The notes beneath the pieces are model-generated. The model worked only from the letters and a program-made list of their open reading frames with translations, made no database searches and had not been told where the DNA came from. From contig CAKTFJ010000006.1 of the NCBI GenBank assembly GCA_934555825.1, positions 62,001 through 126,000 on the forward strand: a DNA stretch of 64,000 bases. The letters run 5' to 3'. Made by a program: the position numbers and the translations under genes. This stretch comes from an uncultured Hyphomicrobium sp. Its GTDB lineage: Bacteria; Pseudomonadota; Alphaproteobacteria; Rhizobiales; Hyphomicrobiaceae. This document shows, piece by piece, positions 9,254-18,253 of the stretch; within the stretch, counting starts at the first letter, position 1, and each line of letters opens with the position of its first letter.

Positions 9254-10795
9254 CTAGCGCGACAATCCCTTTTCCTTGAGCTCCGCGAGATATTCGCCCC
9301 ACCGCTTGTCCTTCTGCAGCGAAAGCATGTGGAGATAGGACCAGGTGAACAGCCCCGTGTCGTGTCCGTCGTCGAACACGATGCGCACCGCATAATTGCC
9401 GACGCCCTTGAGTTCGCGGATCTTCACGTTCTTCTTGCCGCCGACAGTGACGCGTTGCTCCTTCGAGTGGCCCTGCACTTCGGCGGAAGGGCTCAACACG
9501 CGCAGGAATTCGGCGGGAAGCTCGTGCTCGTCACGCGTGGCAAAGGAGACGCGCAACGCCTCGCCGCCATGCACGGCTTCGAGCTTCGGCGGCTTCATGC
9601 CCCGCCCGGCCACGCGTTCGAGTTCGGACCATGCGTTGGCCGCAATCGCTCGGAAAACGTCCGCGCTCGGGCTGTCAGGGTTGGTTGCCACCACGGGGCG
9701 TCCGGCATCCGAGGTCTCACGCACCTCCATGGTGAGCGGCACCTCGCCCAGGAAGGGAATGTCGAGCTTCTCGGCTTCCGCACGCGCGCCCCCGTGCCCG
9801 AAGATGTCATAGCGCGCGCCCGTATCGGGCGCGATGAAGTAGCTCATGTTTTCGACGATGCCGAGCACCGGCACGCTTACCTTGCGGAACATGGCGAGCC
9901 CCTTGCGCGCGTCGATCAACGCAAGGTCCTGCGGCGTCGAGACGATGACAGCGCCGGCCAGCGGCACCTGTTGCGCGATCGTGAGCTGCACGTCGCCCGT
10001 GCCCGGCGGCATGTCGATCACAAGCACGTCGAGATCGCCCCAGACCACGTCGCGTAGCATCTGGTTGAGCGCGCTGACCACCATCGGCCCACGCCAGACG
10101 ATAGGCGTATCCTCTTCCACCATGAAGCCCATGGACATGACCTTGAGGCCATAGTTTTCGAGCGGCTTGATTTTCTTGTCGCCCGCGCCTTCCGGCCGAT
10201 CGGTGATGCCGAGCAGGCGAGGCTGCGAGGGCCCGTAAATGTCGGCGTCCATAATGCCGGCCTTGAGGCCGATGGCCTGGAAGCCGAGCGCGAGATTGAC
10301 CGCGACCGTAGATTTGCCGACGCCGCCCTTGCCGGACGCGACCGCCACAATGTGCTTCACGCCGGGCACGCCCTGCGTCTGGCGAACGGGTGCGCCGCCT
10401 TGAGCCGGTGGAGCGGGCTTGCGGCCACCGTCCCCGGCTGTGCCTCTGGCGCGTGCTTCCGTCACGCGCGGATGCTCCCGGCCATTGCCCGATGCGCCAT
10501 TGCCTGTACCCGTGGAGCGGGGCGGCGTCGGGGCAGAACTTCCCGCCGCGGCCTCGGCCGTGAGCACGGCCACGACCCCGCTCACGCCGTCGATCTCGCG
10601 CACCACTTTTTCGGCTGCGCCCCTCAGCGGCTCCAGCTCTTCGGCCCGGGCAGCCGGCACCGTAATCGAGAAGTAAACCCGTCCGTCCTTGATCAGAACG
10701 TCTGAGACAAGCCCAAGATCGACGATATTGCCGTCAAGGTCTGGTCCCTTGACGCGCCGTAGACGTTGGATGACCTCTTCCTTCAAATCTGACAT
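9254..10795 (-). CDS. apbC: Mrp/ApbC-type Fe-S cluster carrier with C-terminal DUF971 domain
   Basis: A 513-residue P-loop ATPase predicted to load [4Fe-4S] clusters onto client proteins. Order: MIP18/DUF59 domain (1-80), Gly/Pro-rich linker (82-142), Mrp ATPase with GKGGVGKST (155-163) and DMPPGTGD (261-268), then a DUF971 (GBBH-like N-terminal) domain (about 408-505). The cluster-binding CxxC that usually follows ENMSYF is absent; this protein has IAPDTG there. DUF59-Mrp-DUF971 is the architecture of plastid HCF101. GGGAGAG precedes the ATG. It is monocistronic and divergent from the TRAP genes. Confidence 0.93.
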   Translation of the reverse strand: MSDLKEEVIQRLRRVKGPDLDGNIVDLGLVSDVLIKDGRVYFSITVPAARAEELEPLRGAAEKVVREIDGVSGVVAVLTAEAAAGSSAPTPPRSTGTGNGASGNGREHPRVTEARARGTAGDGGRKPAPPAQGGAPVRQTQGVPGVKHIVAVASGKGGVGKSTVAVNLALGFQAIGLKAGIMDADIYGPSQPRLLGITDRPEGAGDKKIKPLENYGLKVMSMGFMVEEDTPIVWRGPMVVSALNQMLRDVVWGDLDVLVIDMPPGTGDVQLTIAQQVPLAGAVIVSTPQDLALIDARKGLAMFRKVSVPVLGIVENMSYFIAPDTGARYDIFGHGGARAEAEKLDIPFLGEVPLTMEVRETSDAGRPVVATNPDSPSADVFRAIAANAWSELERVAGRGMKPPKLEAVHGGEALRVSFATRDEHELPAEFLRVLSPSAEVQGHSKEQRVTVGGKKNVKIRELKGVGNYAVRIVFDDGHDTGLFTWSYLHMLSLQKDKRWGEYLAELKEKGLSR

Positions 10796-10993
10796 AGGGC
10801 TCTCCCGCGCTCCTTGTTCTTCCGATGTCTCCCGCCTCCAGCCCGCGAAGAGCGCGCGGGCGAGCGCCGCGGGGCGACCCGCGAACGGTTTGGCTCTAGG
10901 CCAAGGGCCGGAGAGGCGCAACGGTGGAGTTTCTCCGGAGTTCTCCCCCGCCGCCCTATCGGATATAGGAAGCAAGCCGCCGCCGCGCCATGA

Positions 10994-11052
10994 AGCGGAG
11001 CGAAATCTGAAAAAGGCAGCGGAGCGAAATCTGAAAAAATCCGCAGCGGAGC
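10994..11052. repeat. Short tandem repeat (24-bp period)
   Basis: The unit agcggagcgaaatctgaaaa occurs twice (10994 and 11018), and a partial third copy (gcagcggagcgg) follows. It sits in the leader just before the TRAP small permease. It looks like slippage or duplication in non-coding DNA. Confidence 0.7.
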
Positions 11053-11074
11053 GGAACCCAGGGAGGGGGAAGGG

Positions 11075-11686
11075 ATGAAAGGACTGCTGGCGACGAGCCG
11101 GCTGATCGACCGGACATCCACGGCGATCGGGCGAGCCGCGGCCTGGCTGGTGGTGGCCGCAGCCGTGATCAGCGCCGGCAACGCCGTCGTCCGAAAAATC
11201 TTCGACTGGAGCTCGAACGCCCTGCTCGAAGTGCAGTGGTGGCTGTTCGCGCTCGTGTTTCTGCTCGCAGCACCCTGGGCGCTCGTCTCCAACGAGCACA
11301 TCCGCGTCGACATCGTGAACAGCCGCCTTTCGCAGCGCACGCGCAACATCATCGAACTCGTCGGCCACTCGCTGTTCCTCTTGCCCGTCGCGGCGCTTAT
11401 CGCGGTAACGTCCTGGCACTTCTTCATGGCCTCGTACGCCCATAACGAGCAGTCGCCGAACGCGGGCGGCCTGGTGCTTTGGCCCATCAAGGGCCTCATC
11501 CCGGTGGCCTTCGCCTTGCTTTTTGTTCAGGGCATCTCCGAAATCATCAAACGCGTGGCCATCATGCGTGGAGAGCTTGCCGAGAGCGGCCCGCCAGGCG
11601 GCTATCACGACACGGTCGTTGCGACAGGCGCCGACCTCAAGCACGAGAACGGCTCCGAGGGTCCGCAGCACGGGGATAGGACCTGA
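11075..11686 (+). CDS. TRAP transporter small permease (DctQ type)
   Basis: A 203-residue inner-membrane protein with four predicted helices (about 20-42, 52-75, 98-118, 140-165) and the DctQ-type motif VQWWLFALVFLLAAPWALVSNEHIRVD. With the large permease downstream it forms the membrane part of a sodium-driven tripartite ATP-independent periplasmic transporter. A strong ribosome-binding site (GGGAGGGGGAAGGG) precedes the ATG. The required periplasmic binding protein is not nearby, so the substrate cannot be assigned. Confidence 0.93.
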   Translation: MKGLLATSRLIDRTSTAIGRAAAWLVVAAAVISAGNAVVRKIFDWSSNALLEVQWWLFALVFLLAAPWALVSNEHIRVDIVNSRLSQRTRNIIELVGHSLFLLPVAALIAVTSWHFFMASYAHNEQSPNAGGLVLWPIKGLIPVAFALLFVQGISEIIKRVAIMRGELAESGPPGGYHDTVVATGADLKHENGSEGPQHGDRT

Positions 11687-11728
11687 TGAACCGAGACGGG
11701 GGATGTGTGCGGGATTTCGAGACGGGTC

Positions 11729-11810
11729 TGGTCACCGGCCTGCGCCGGTGTGACGGATATTGGTGGCACCTCTTGGGCCAAAAGACATCCCGGCACAGGC
11801 CGGGATCCGG
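11729..11810. repeat. Palindromic REP-like element between TRAP genes
   Basis: Two compact hairpins lie in the 154-base gap: CACCGGC/GCCGGTG (11733-11750) and ATCCCGGC/GCCGGGAT (11787-11806). The second matches the 'cccggcacaggccggga' type of short dispersed palindrome common between genes in alphaproteobacteria. It may modulate the relative expression of the two permease genes. Confidence 0.6.
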
Positions 11811-11840
11811 CGACGCCCAGGGCCGCGGGAGCGTCGCAGC

Positions 11841-13766
11841 ATGACGGCCTTTCTCGCCCAGAACCTCGCGCCGATCATGTTCGCGGCGCTCGTCGTCTTC
11901 CTTTTGCTCGGCTATCCGGTCGCGTTTTCGCTCGGCGCCGTGGGTCTGTTCTTCTTCGTGATCGGCGTGGAGCTTGCCCCCTATTCGGGTGGCGCGATCA
12001 CGCTGTCGTGGAACCTGCTTCAGTCGATGCCGGCCCGCGTGTTCGACGTGATGCGCAACGAGACCTTGCTCGCGATCCCCTTCTTCACGTTCATGGGGCT
12101 GATCCTCGAACGATCCGGCATGGCCGAAGACCTTCTCGAAACGGTAGGACAGCTCTTCGGCGAGATCCGCGGCGGCCTTGCGCTCGCGGTGGTGTTCGTC
12201 GGTGCGCTGCTTGCGGCGACCACGGGCATCGTTGCGGCCAGCGTGATCGCCATGGGGCTCATCTCGCTCCCCATCATGCTGCGGTACGGCTACGACAGGC
12301 GTCTCGCAACCGGCGTCATCGCAGCATCCGGCACGCTCGCGCAGATCATTCCGCCGTCGCTCGTCCTGATCGTACTGGCGGACCAGCTCGGCCGGTCCGT
12401 TGGCGATATGTACAAGGCGGCGATCGTACCCGGCTTCACGCTCGCCGCGCTCTATGCGTTTTACGTGATGATGATGGCGTTCATCTTTCCATCCTCCGCG
12501 CCGGGATTGCCGTCGGAGGAGGTCGGGCACCGCGAACCTGACGGCTCCCGCGGTCTCCTGTCGCTTGGAGTTTTGGCGCTTCTGTCAGCGGCGTTCGCCG
12601 CGTGGGTGCTATCCGGATCTCCCTACGAAGGGATCGATTATGCGATCCTGTCGATGACGTGGGCGGTCGGCTTTGCGCTCACGGTCGCCCTTTTGAACCG
12701 CGCCCTGCAAACCTTTACCGGCCGCTCGCTGCTCTCGGGCATCGCCGAGCGCGTCACCTTCGTCATGGTGCCGCCGCTGCTGCTTATCTTCCTCGTGCTA
12801 GGCACCATCCTGATCGGCATCGCCACGCCGACGGAAGGCGGAGCGATGGGCGCTGTCGGTGCGCTCGTTCTTGCCGCAATCAAGCGGATGAGCGATAGCG
12901 ACGTGCGCCGCTTCAACTTCGACATCGTGCGCCAGGCGACGGAATCGACCGCGAAGCTCGCCGCCTTCGTCATGTTCATTCTCCTCGGCGCGCGGATCTT
13001 CACGCTGACGTTCTACGGCGTGAACGGGCACGTCTGGGTGGAGCACCTGCTGACATCCACGCCGGGCGGCATGTACGGCTTCCTGATCGTGATCAACATC
13101 GCGATCTTCCTGCTCGCATTTTTCCTGGACTTCTTCGAGCTGTGCTTCATTCTCGTGCCGCTGCTCGTGCCCGCCGCCGAAGCGATTTTCACCTCCGCGC
13201 CGGAGGCCGTGGCCATTGCAAAGAGCTTCGGCATGGAGGTCGTCACCATCACGGACGCCTCAGGCGTTCCGCGCGAGGCCGTGGCGGACGTGACCCCGTT
13301 CATCATCTGGTTCGGCGTGCTCCTGGCCGTCAACATGCAGACGGCCTTCATGCATCCGCCGTTCGGCTTCGCGCTTTATTACCTGCGCTCCGTCGCGCCG
13401 CGCCAGACCTATCGCGACAGGGTGACGGGGCGTGTGATGCCGCCCGTGACGACGGGCGAGATCTATTGGGGCGCGATTCCGTTTTTGTGCATCCAGCTTG
13501 TCATGGTGGCGCTGTTGATGCTGGTTCCCTCAATGGCGATCGAGAAGGCGCAGCCGCGGCAACCTCCTCCCGTCATCGAGCGAACGCAGGCGGCGCCCGG
13601 AAGCGACACGACCGAGCGGGGCTTTTCGCTCCCGCCGACACCGCCGTCGATACCAGGCGCACCTGACGTTCCGTTGAGCGGCCCAGGCGCGCCAACGCTC
13701 GATATGCGGGAATTGCCGAGCTTTTCCGCGCCGGAACGGGCCATGCCGTGTGCTGCACCGCCGTGA
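11841..13766 (+). CDS. TRAP transporter large permease (DctM type)
   Basis: A 641-residue inner-membrane protein, the transport-catalysing subunit. It is longer than the common DctM form (about 430) and belongs to the extended FcbT3-like type. It has a central insertion (about 225-300) and a Pro-rich soluble tail (about 560-641). Typical motifs are AIPFFTFMGLILERSGMAEDLL, GALLAATTGIVAASVIAMGLISLP and ASGTLAQIIPPSLVLIVLADQ. The start MTAFLAQ follows GGGAGCG; a longer reading from 11760 runs through the palindromic repeat and is unlikely. Confidence 0.92.
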   Translation: MTAFLAQNLAPIMFAALVVFLLLGYPVAFSLGAVGLFFFVIGVELAPYSGGAITLSWNLLQSMPARVFDVMRNETLLAIPFFTFMGLILERSGMAEDLLETVGQLFGEIRGGLALAVVFVGALLAATTGIVAASVIAMGLISLPIMLRYGYDRRLATGVIAASGTLAQIIPPSLVLIVLADQLGRSVGDMYKAAIVPGFTLAALYAFYVMMMAFIFPSSAPGLPSEEVGHREPDGSRGLLSLGVLALLSAAFAAWVLSGSPYEGIDYAILSMTWAVGFALTVALLNRALQTFTGRSLLSGIAERVTFVMVPPLLLIFLVLGTILIGIATPTEGGAMGAVGALVLAAIKRMSDSDVRRFNFDIVRQATESTAKLAAFVMFILLGARIFTLTFYGVNGHVWVEHLLTSTPGGMYGFLIVINIAIFLLAFFLDFFELCFILVPLLVPAAEAIFTSAPEAVAIAKSFGMEVVTITDASGVPREAVADVTPFIIWFGVLLAVNMQTAFMHPPFGFALYYLRSVAPRQTYRDRVTGRVMPPVTTGEIYWGAIPFLCIQLVMVALLMLVPSMAIEKAQPRQPPPVIERTQAAPGSDTTERGFSLPPTPPSIPGAPDVPLSGPGAPTLDMRELPSFSAPERAMPCAAPP

Positions 13767-14102
13767 TCGCCTTTCGAAAGAGGGGCGAACGGCGCTCCGC
13801 AGCGCGGATCGGTGTGTCCATCGCGCATTGAATGCGGGCGGTTCCAAAAAGCGAATCTTTGCGCTTTGTGGGAAGCTTTGCAAGCCATGGGGCCGTTGCG
13901 CCACAGTGGCACCATCGGTTACACGTCGTCACAATTTCAGACTGGTGATGCGGTTCACTCTGTTGCTAAGTGGGAAGCATGATCGGGCTCGGCGCGAGGC
14001 GCCAACGTGCACGGCGACGTGGGACAGCGATCAGCTCACTCGATCATCTTCAGCTCAGCGTACTGCGTCTCACAAGATCAGCGCGTGATCCGAAAGTCAT
14101 TC
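13767..14102. other. Intergenic region without a recognised feature
   Basis: 336 bases between the TRAP permease and the metallopeptidase. It contains a CTTTCGAAAG palindrome but no T-run terminator, and no convincing small gene or RNA. It must hold the promoter of the metallopeptidase gene. Confidence 0.5.
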
Positions 14103-14852
14103 ATGCGGAAGACAAGAAGGCCCGCGTCCTCGACGCTCACAACCGAGAACATCGATACCCTCGGAGCCCCTGTTGAAGTCCGCCGCCATCCTGGCGCGCG
14201 CCGCCTGACGCTTCGCGTGAGCCGCACGCGGCGCACAGTGATCGTTACGCTGCCGATGCAGTGCGGTATCGACGAGGCGGGATCTTTCATCACGCGCAAC
14301 ATCGAGTGGGTACGCGAGCGTCTCGACAGTTTGCCGTCTCCGGTACCGTTTCGCGATGGCGTCTTCATCCCGCTGCGAGGCGAGGCGCATCGTGTCGTTT
14401 TCGCAGGCCCCGGCAAGCGGGGCGTCGTCTCGCGCCGCATCGCCGACGACTTCCCCGAACTTTGCGTCGCGGGCCATGAGGAACATGCTCCGCGCCGCCT
14501 GAAGGATTGGCTGGCGCGCGAAGCGCACCGCGATCTCGAAGATCGCGTGGCGTTTCATGCCAAACGGCTTAACGTGTCGGCGAAGCGCATTGCCGTGCGC
14601 GATCAGACGAGCCGCTGGGGATCGTGCTCAACGACAGGCGTGCTGTCTTTCTCCTGGCGGTTGATTCTGGCACCGCCCGAAATCCTGGATTACGTGGCCG
14701 CCCACGAGGTCGCGCACCTCAAGGAGATGAACCACGGGCCGCGCTTCTGGGCCCTCGTCGCCAAGACGATGCCGGGCCTGGAGGACGCCAAGCGCTGGCT
14801 TCAGATCTACGGCATGGACCTGCACCGCTACGGCATGCTCGCCGAAGACTAA
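14103..14852 (+). CDS. SprT/YgjP-type zinc metallopeptidase (M48-like, DUF45)
   Basis: A 249-residue soluble protein of the YgjP/DUF45 family. The zinc site HEVAHLKEMNHGPRFW (HExxH plus a third His six residues later) lies near residues 202-217, preceded by the family motif TSRWGSCS. The N-terminal half has the typical VEVRRHPGARRLTLRVS beta segment. Function is predicted metal-dependent hydrolase; the physiological substrate is unknown. The ATG at 14103 has a weak ribosome-binding site; a longer reading from 14007 lacks family similarity. Confidence 0.88.
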   Translation: MRKTRRPASSTLTTENIDTLGAPVEVRRHPGARRLTLRVSRTRRTVIVTLPMQCGIDEAGSFITRNIEWVRERLDSLPSPVPFRDGVFIPLRGEAHRVVFAGPGKRGVVSRRIADDFPELCVAGHEEHAPRRLKDWLAREAHRDLEDRVAFHAKRLNVSAKRIAVRDQTSRWGSCSTTGVLSFSWRLILAPPEILDYVAAHEVAHLKEMNHGPRFWALVAKTMPGLEDAKRWLQIYGMDLHRYGMLAED

Positions 14853-14871
14853 AACGGCCGGTATTCCGCCG

Positions 14872-15318
14872 TCACGGCACGGGGATGTCGAAGTGCAGCA
14901 CGTCCTCGCGCGTGCCAAGCTTCGAATAGAGCGCGATGGCCGCATCGTCTCCGTGGTCAGCCTGCACGAACACGACGTAACCGCCGCGCTCGGCCGCGAT
15001 CTCCCTTAACTTGCCAATCAGATCGGTGGCGATGCCCCGTCTGCGGTGCGTCTCCGCAACGGCGAGATCGTAGATGTAGAACTCGCTCCGCTCCTGCTCG
15101 AACTTGCGAAGCTCATAAGCCGCCAGCCCGCCAACGACGTGTCCGTCGACCATCTTCACAAGCGCAACGAAGCCCGGATCGCCCAGGAGGCGGCGCTGAT
15201 AGTCGGCGGAGGGCCGAGCGCGCCCATAGGTGTCCGCCTCGCCGAAGGCCGCGCCAAACATGTCGAGCAGCCCATCCATGAGGCCGAGATCGTCGGGTCC
15301 AAGTCTGTGGATCGCCAT
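14872..15318 (-). CDS. GNAT acetyltransferase, AAC(3)-I-like aminoglycoside 3-N-acetyltransferase
   Basis: A 148-residue GNAT enzyme. The whole length resembles AAC(3)-I proteins: LGPDDLGLMDGLLDMFGAAFGEADTY at the start, FEQERSEFYIYDLAV, the acetyl-CoA loop HRRRGIATDLI, and the C-terminal VFVQADHGDDAAIALYSKLG followed by REDVLHFDI. AAC(3)-I enzymes acetylate the 3-amino group of gentamicin-type aminoglycosides. It sits between two housekeeping genes with no mobile-element signs, so it looks like an intrinsic chromosomal homologue whose natural substrate may differ. GGAGAACGGC precedes the ATG. Confidence 0.85.
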   Translation of the reverse strand: MAIHRLGPDDLGLMDGLLDMFGAAFGEADTYGRARPSADYQRRLLGDPGFVALVKMVDGHVVGGLAAYELRKFEQERSEFYIYDLAVAETHRRRGIATDLIGKLREIAAERGGYVVFVQADHGDDAAIALYSKLGTREDVLHFDIPVP

Positions 15319-15387
15319 GCCGTTCTCCGCTTGCTCGCGCCCTGTGGCGGCGCTTTCGCTGCGGGTGGTGCACGAGGAATGTGTCGC

Positions 15388-17640
15388 TCAGCGGACGACG
15401 GAAGGGGAGATGGCGGGCGGCGCGACGATGATCCGTCCGTCCGGCATCACGGTCGTGGTGCCGGAGGGCGATACGGTGGCGGAACTCGCACTCGAAGGCG
15501 CGTCCAGCATCTGCACGATGAAGTCTTCGTCGATTTGGTCGGCCGGGTGGCGTGGTGTCCCGGCGGTGATGGGCGGAGCTGGTGGCGCAGCATTGTGCGG
15601 CAAGGGCAGGGGACCGCGATCCGCATGAGCGGCCCGCATGACCTCGTGCCAGATCTCGGCTGGAAGCGTGCCCCCTCCGACGCGCTCCATGCGTTTGCCG
15701 TCGTCGTTGCCGACCCAGACGCCGGCCGTCAGATGCGCCGTGTACCCAACGAACCACGCGTCACGATACTCCTGCGACGTGCCCGTCTTGCCCGCCACGA
15801 CATGCCCGGGAAGCGTGGCGCGCCGGCCCGTTCCTCGCTCCACCACGGCGCGCAGCATGTCGTTCATCGCTGCGACGGAGTCGAGAGGGATCGCGGGATC
15901 GGAGCGGGCGTCGAAGCGTTGAAACAGAACGCGGCCTTCGGCTGTCCTCACGCGGCGGATCACGTAAGGCTCGTTGACGTAGCCGCCGTTCGCGAACGCC
16001 GCGTATGCGCCTGTAAGGTCAAGCAGCGACACTTCCGAGGTGCCGAGCGCAAGCGATGCGTCTTGTCTGAGTTCCGATTTCATGCCGAGGCGACGCGCGG
16101 TGGCTGCAACCTTGGCCGTCCCGGCGTCGAGCAGAAGCCGCACCGCGACGCTGTTGATCGATTGCGCAAGCGCGTCCCGCAGCGAAACAGGCCCGATGAA
16201 GCGCCCGTTTTCATTGCGTGGAGACCAGCGCCCCGCCGTGACGGGGGTATCCTCCATCATGCTGTCGGGCGTAAGCCCGCGCTCCAGCGCCGTGAGATAG
16301 ACCACCGGCTTGAACGCCGAACCCGGCTGGCGATGCGCCCGCACGGCGCGGTTAAACTGGCTGTCCGCGTAAGATCGCCCGCCGACGAGCGCCCGGATGC
16401 CGCCGTCCGGCGCGAGCACGACCACTGCTCCCTGGCCTGCGGAGAGTGTGGCGCCGCGCGACGTCAACGCCGCTTCGACGACCTGGCTCGTCTTTCGCTG
16501 CAAATCTCCGTCGAGCGTCGTCTCGATCACGATCTCTTTCGTGTCGACGGAGTCGAATTCGGCCGCGACGTCGAGCACATAATCCACGGCGTATGCCATG
16601 TCGGCATGGTTCGGAGCCCGCATCAGCGGAGAGAAGTGGATCTCGCTGGAGACGGTCTGTTCGGCTTCCTCGTGCGTGATGAAGCCTGCGGCGGCCATCC
16701 GCGCGATAACGACGTGCCCGCGCGCAATCGCCTGCGTGGGGCTGGCGCTCGGTGCGTAGCGGGAGGGTGCTTTCAGCAACCCGGCGATAACGGCGCTCTG
16801 GCCCAGTGTAAGGTCGCGCGCGGATTTCCCGAAATAGCGCTGGGCAGCCGCCTCGATGCCGTGCGCGCCGCCGCCGAAGTAAACGCGGTTGAGATAGAGT
16901 TCGAGAATGTCGCGCTTGGAGAGGCGCAACTCGATCCAGAGCGCGAGCACCAGTTCCTCGGCCTTGCGCGCGAACGTGCGGTCGGACGAGAGAAACAGGT
17001 TCTTCACGAGCTGCTGCGTGATCGTGGAGCCACCCTCGACGAGGCGTCCGGCTCTGAGATTCACCAGTGCGGCGCGCGCCATGCCGATGGGATCGACGCC
17101 GAAATGGCTGAAGAAGCGTTGATCCTCAATGGCGACGACGGCGTTGGCGGCCATAGGCGCAAGCATGTCGAGGGGGATGTAGGCGCGCGATGTGCCTCTT
17201 TCGGCAATTGCGCTGCCGTCGGCGCCGACGATACGGATCGTAGGCCCCGTTCCCTTAGGCCGCATCGAAAGGGGATCGGGATAGATCATCGTGTAGACAA
17301 TGAAGAGCCCGCCGACCGCGATGGCAGCGGCGGACGCGAACACGAGCGGCACGAAAAAGAACAGGCGGATCAGAAGCGGAAGGCGCGACCGTCTCTTGAC
17401 GGGATCGGGATCGGGCTCCGGTTCCGGCTCGTAGCCATGCCCATATCCATACGCTTCGGGCGTCGGCCACGGCGCGTCGTCACGGTAAGTCGGCAGTTCC
17501 GGTTCGTACCGACCCCGCTCGTCTCGACCGTCGAAGCCGCCGTTGAACCTCCCGTTAAAACCCATGCTCCCCAGCCCCGCGTGCGGATTGGCACGGTGAT
17601 GTGTGGCCGGTGCGAACGCGCGCGCGGCCGCGTGCATCAT
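15388..17640 (-). CDS. Class A penicillin-binding protein (PBP1A/1C-type, bifunctional)
   Basis: A 750-residue peptidoglycan synthase. Cytosolic Pro/Glu-rich N-terminus, one transmembrane helix (about 88-112), GT51 glycosyltransferase domain (VVAIEDQRFFSHFG, GGSTITQQLVKNLFL), then transpeptidase domain with SAFK (SxxK), SINS (SxN) and KTGTSQEYRDAWFVG (KTG). The Ser/Thr/Pro-rich C-terminal tail is dispensable-looking. The start is uncertain: the first ATG at 17640 has no clear ribosome-binding site, while an internal ATG at 17565 (MGFNGRF) follows GGGGAGC. It is followed closely upstream by a small membrane gene. Confidence 0.95.
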   Translation of the reverse strand: MMHAAARAFAPATHHRANPHAGLGSMGFNGRFNGGFDGRDERGRYEPELPTYRDDAPWPTPEAYGYGHGYEPEPEPDPDPVKRRSRLPLLIRLFFFVPLVFASAAAIAVGGLFIVYTMIYPDPLSMRPKGTGPTIRIVGADGSAIAERGTSRAYIPLDMLAPMAANAVVAIEDQRFFSHFGVDPIGMARAALVNLRAGRLVEGGSTITQQLVKNLFLSSDRTFARKAEELVLALWIELRLSKRDILELYLNRVYFGGGAHGIEAAAQRYFGKSARDLTLGQSAVIAGLLKAPSRYAPSASPTQAIARGHVVIARMAAAGFITHEEAEQTVSSEIHFSPLMRAPNHADMAYAVDYVLDVAAEFDSVDTKEIVIETTLDGDLQRKTSQVVEAALTSRGATLSAGQGAVVVLAPDGGIRALVGGRSYADSQFNRAVRAHRQPGSAFKPVVYLTALERGLTPDSMMEDTPVTAGRWSPRNENGRFIGPVSLRDALAQSINSVAVRLLLDAGTAKVAATARRLGMKSELRQDASLALGTSEVSLLDLTGAYAAFANGGYVNEPYVIRRVRTAEGRVLFQRFDARSDPAIPLDSVAAMNDMLRAVVERGTGRRATLPGHVVAGKTGTSQEYRDAWFVGYTAHLTAGVWVGNDDGKRMERVGGGTLPAEIWHEVMRAAHADRGPLPLPHNAAPPAPPITAGTPRHPADQIDEDFIVQMLDAPSSASSATVSPSGTTTVMPDGRIIVAPPAISPSVVR

Positions 17641-17679
17641 GCGGGCGGGCGAACTAACGCTGCGTTAACCGGTCGGGGC

Positions 17680-17964
17680 TCAGCGGCGGCTTGTGAACGG
17701 TGCTGCCAGGAGCGCGAGGAAGATGCGCGCACCGATGGTAAAGAACATGAACAGCAACTGGCGCTCTTCGAGCAGGAGTTCGACCCAGATGTTGTACTTC
17801 GGCTCAAGCCCTGTGCGGGTGATGACGCTTTTGAGATCGCGCGCCCATCCGAGCATCATGGAAAGCGTTTCGGGCCAGTTGTAGCCGACGGCGGCGAGTG
17901 CAAACGCACCCAGGATCAGCGACAGGAAGATCGTCCCGGTGCTCAGCAAGAGACGCAAAAGCAT
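17680..17964 (-). CDS. Small membrane protein of unknown function
   Basis: A 94-residue protein with hydrophobic segments at about 3-25 and 66-86 around a charged central part (GWARDLKSVITRTGLEPKYNIWVELLLEERQ). The start MLLRLLL at 17964 follows GGGGG; the possible N-terminal extension to 18096 is Arg-rich and unlikely. It lies just upstream of the penicillin-binding protein gene on the same strand, so it may be co-transcribed with it. Family not recognised. Confidence 0.65.
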   Translation of the reverse strand: MLLRLLLSTGTIFLSLILGAFALAAVGYNWPETLSMMLGWARDLKSVITRTGLEPKYNIWVELLLEERQLLFMFFTIGARIFLALLAAPFTSRR

Positions 17965-18253
17965 GTTGGCCCCCAACGTGCGCGCCCTTGAGATCGCGCT
18001 GGAGCGGAGCCTATGGCGCGCGGAGGCGCGGCACAAGCGTCCGCCTGAAGTGCCCCCTCTTTCGAGCATGCGCCCGAAATCGAGTGCGTTATCCACAGGT
18101 CATGCAACATCAGTGCTCAAGTTGCGAAAAACACTGTGGATTCCTCGCTGTGGCCATAGTGGAAAAGCCGCGACTCAGTGAAGGGTGAAAGGCGAGCCGC
18201 CCCTATCGCGGCGAGGTGTTGCGTAGACCAACAGCTCAAGATCCAGGAACGCA

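Noticed and set aside
15046-17991. Open frame of 981 codons opposite the penicillin-binding protein gene
   Set aside because: It lacks any domain and is rich in Arg, Ala and Gly, as expected for the complement of a GC-rich gene.
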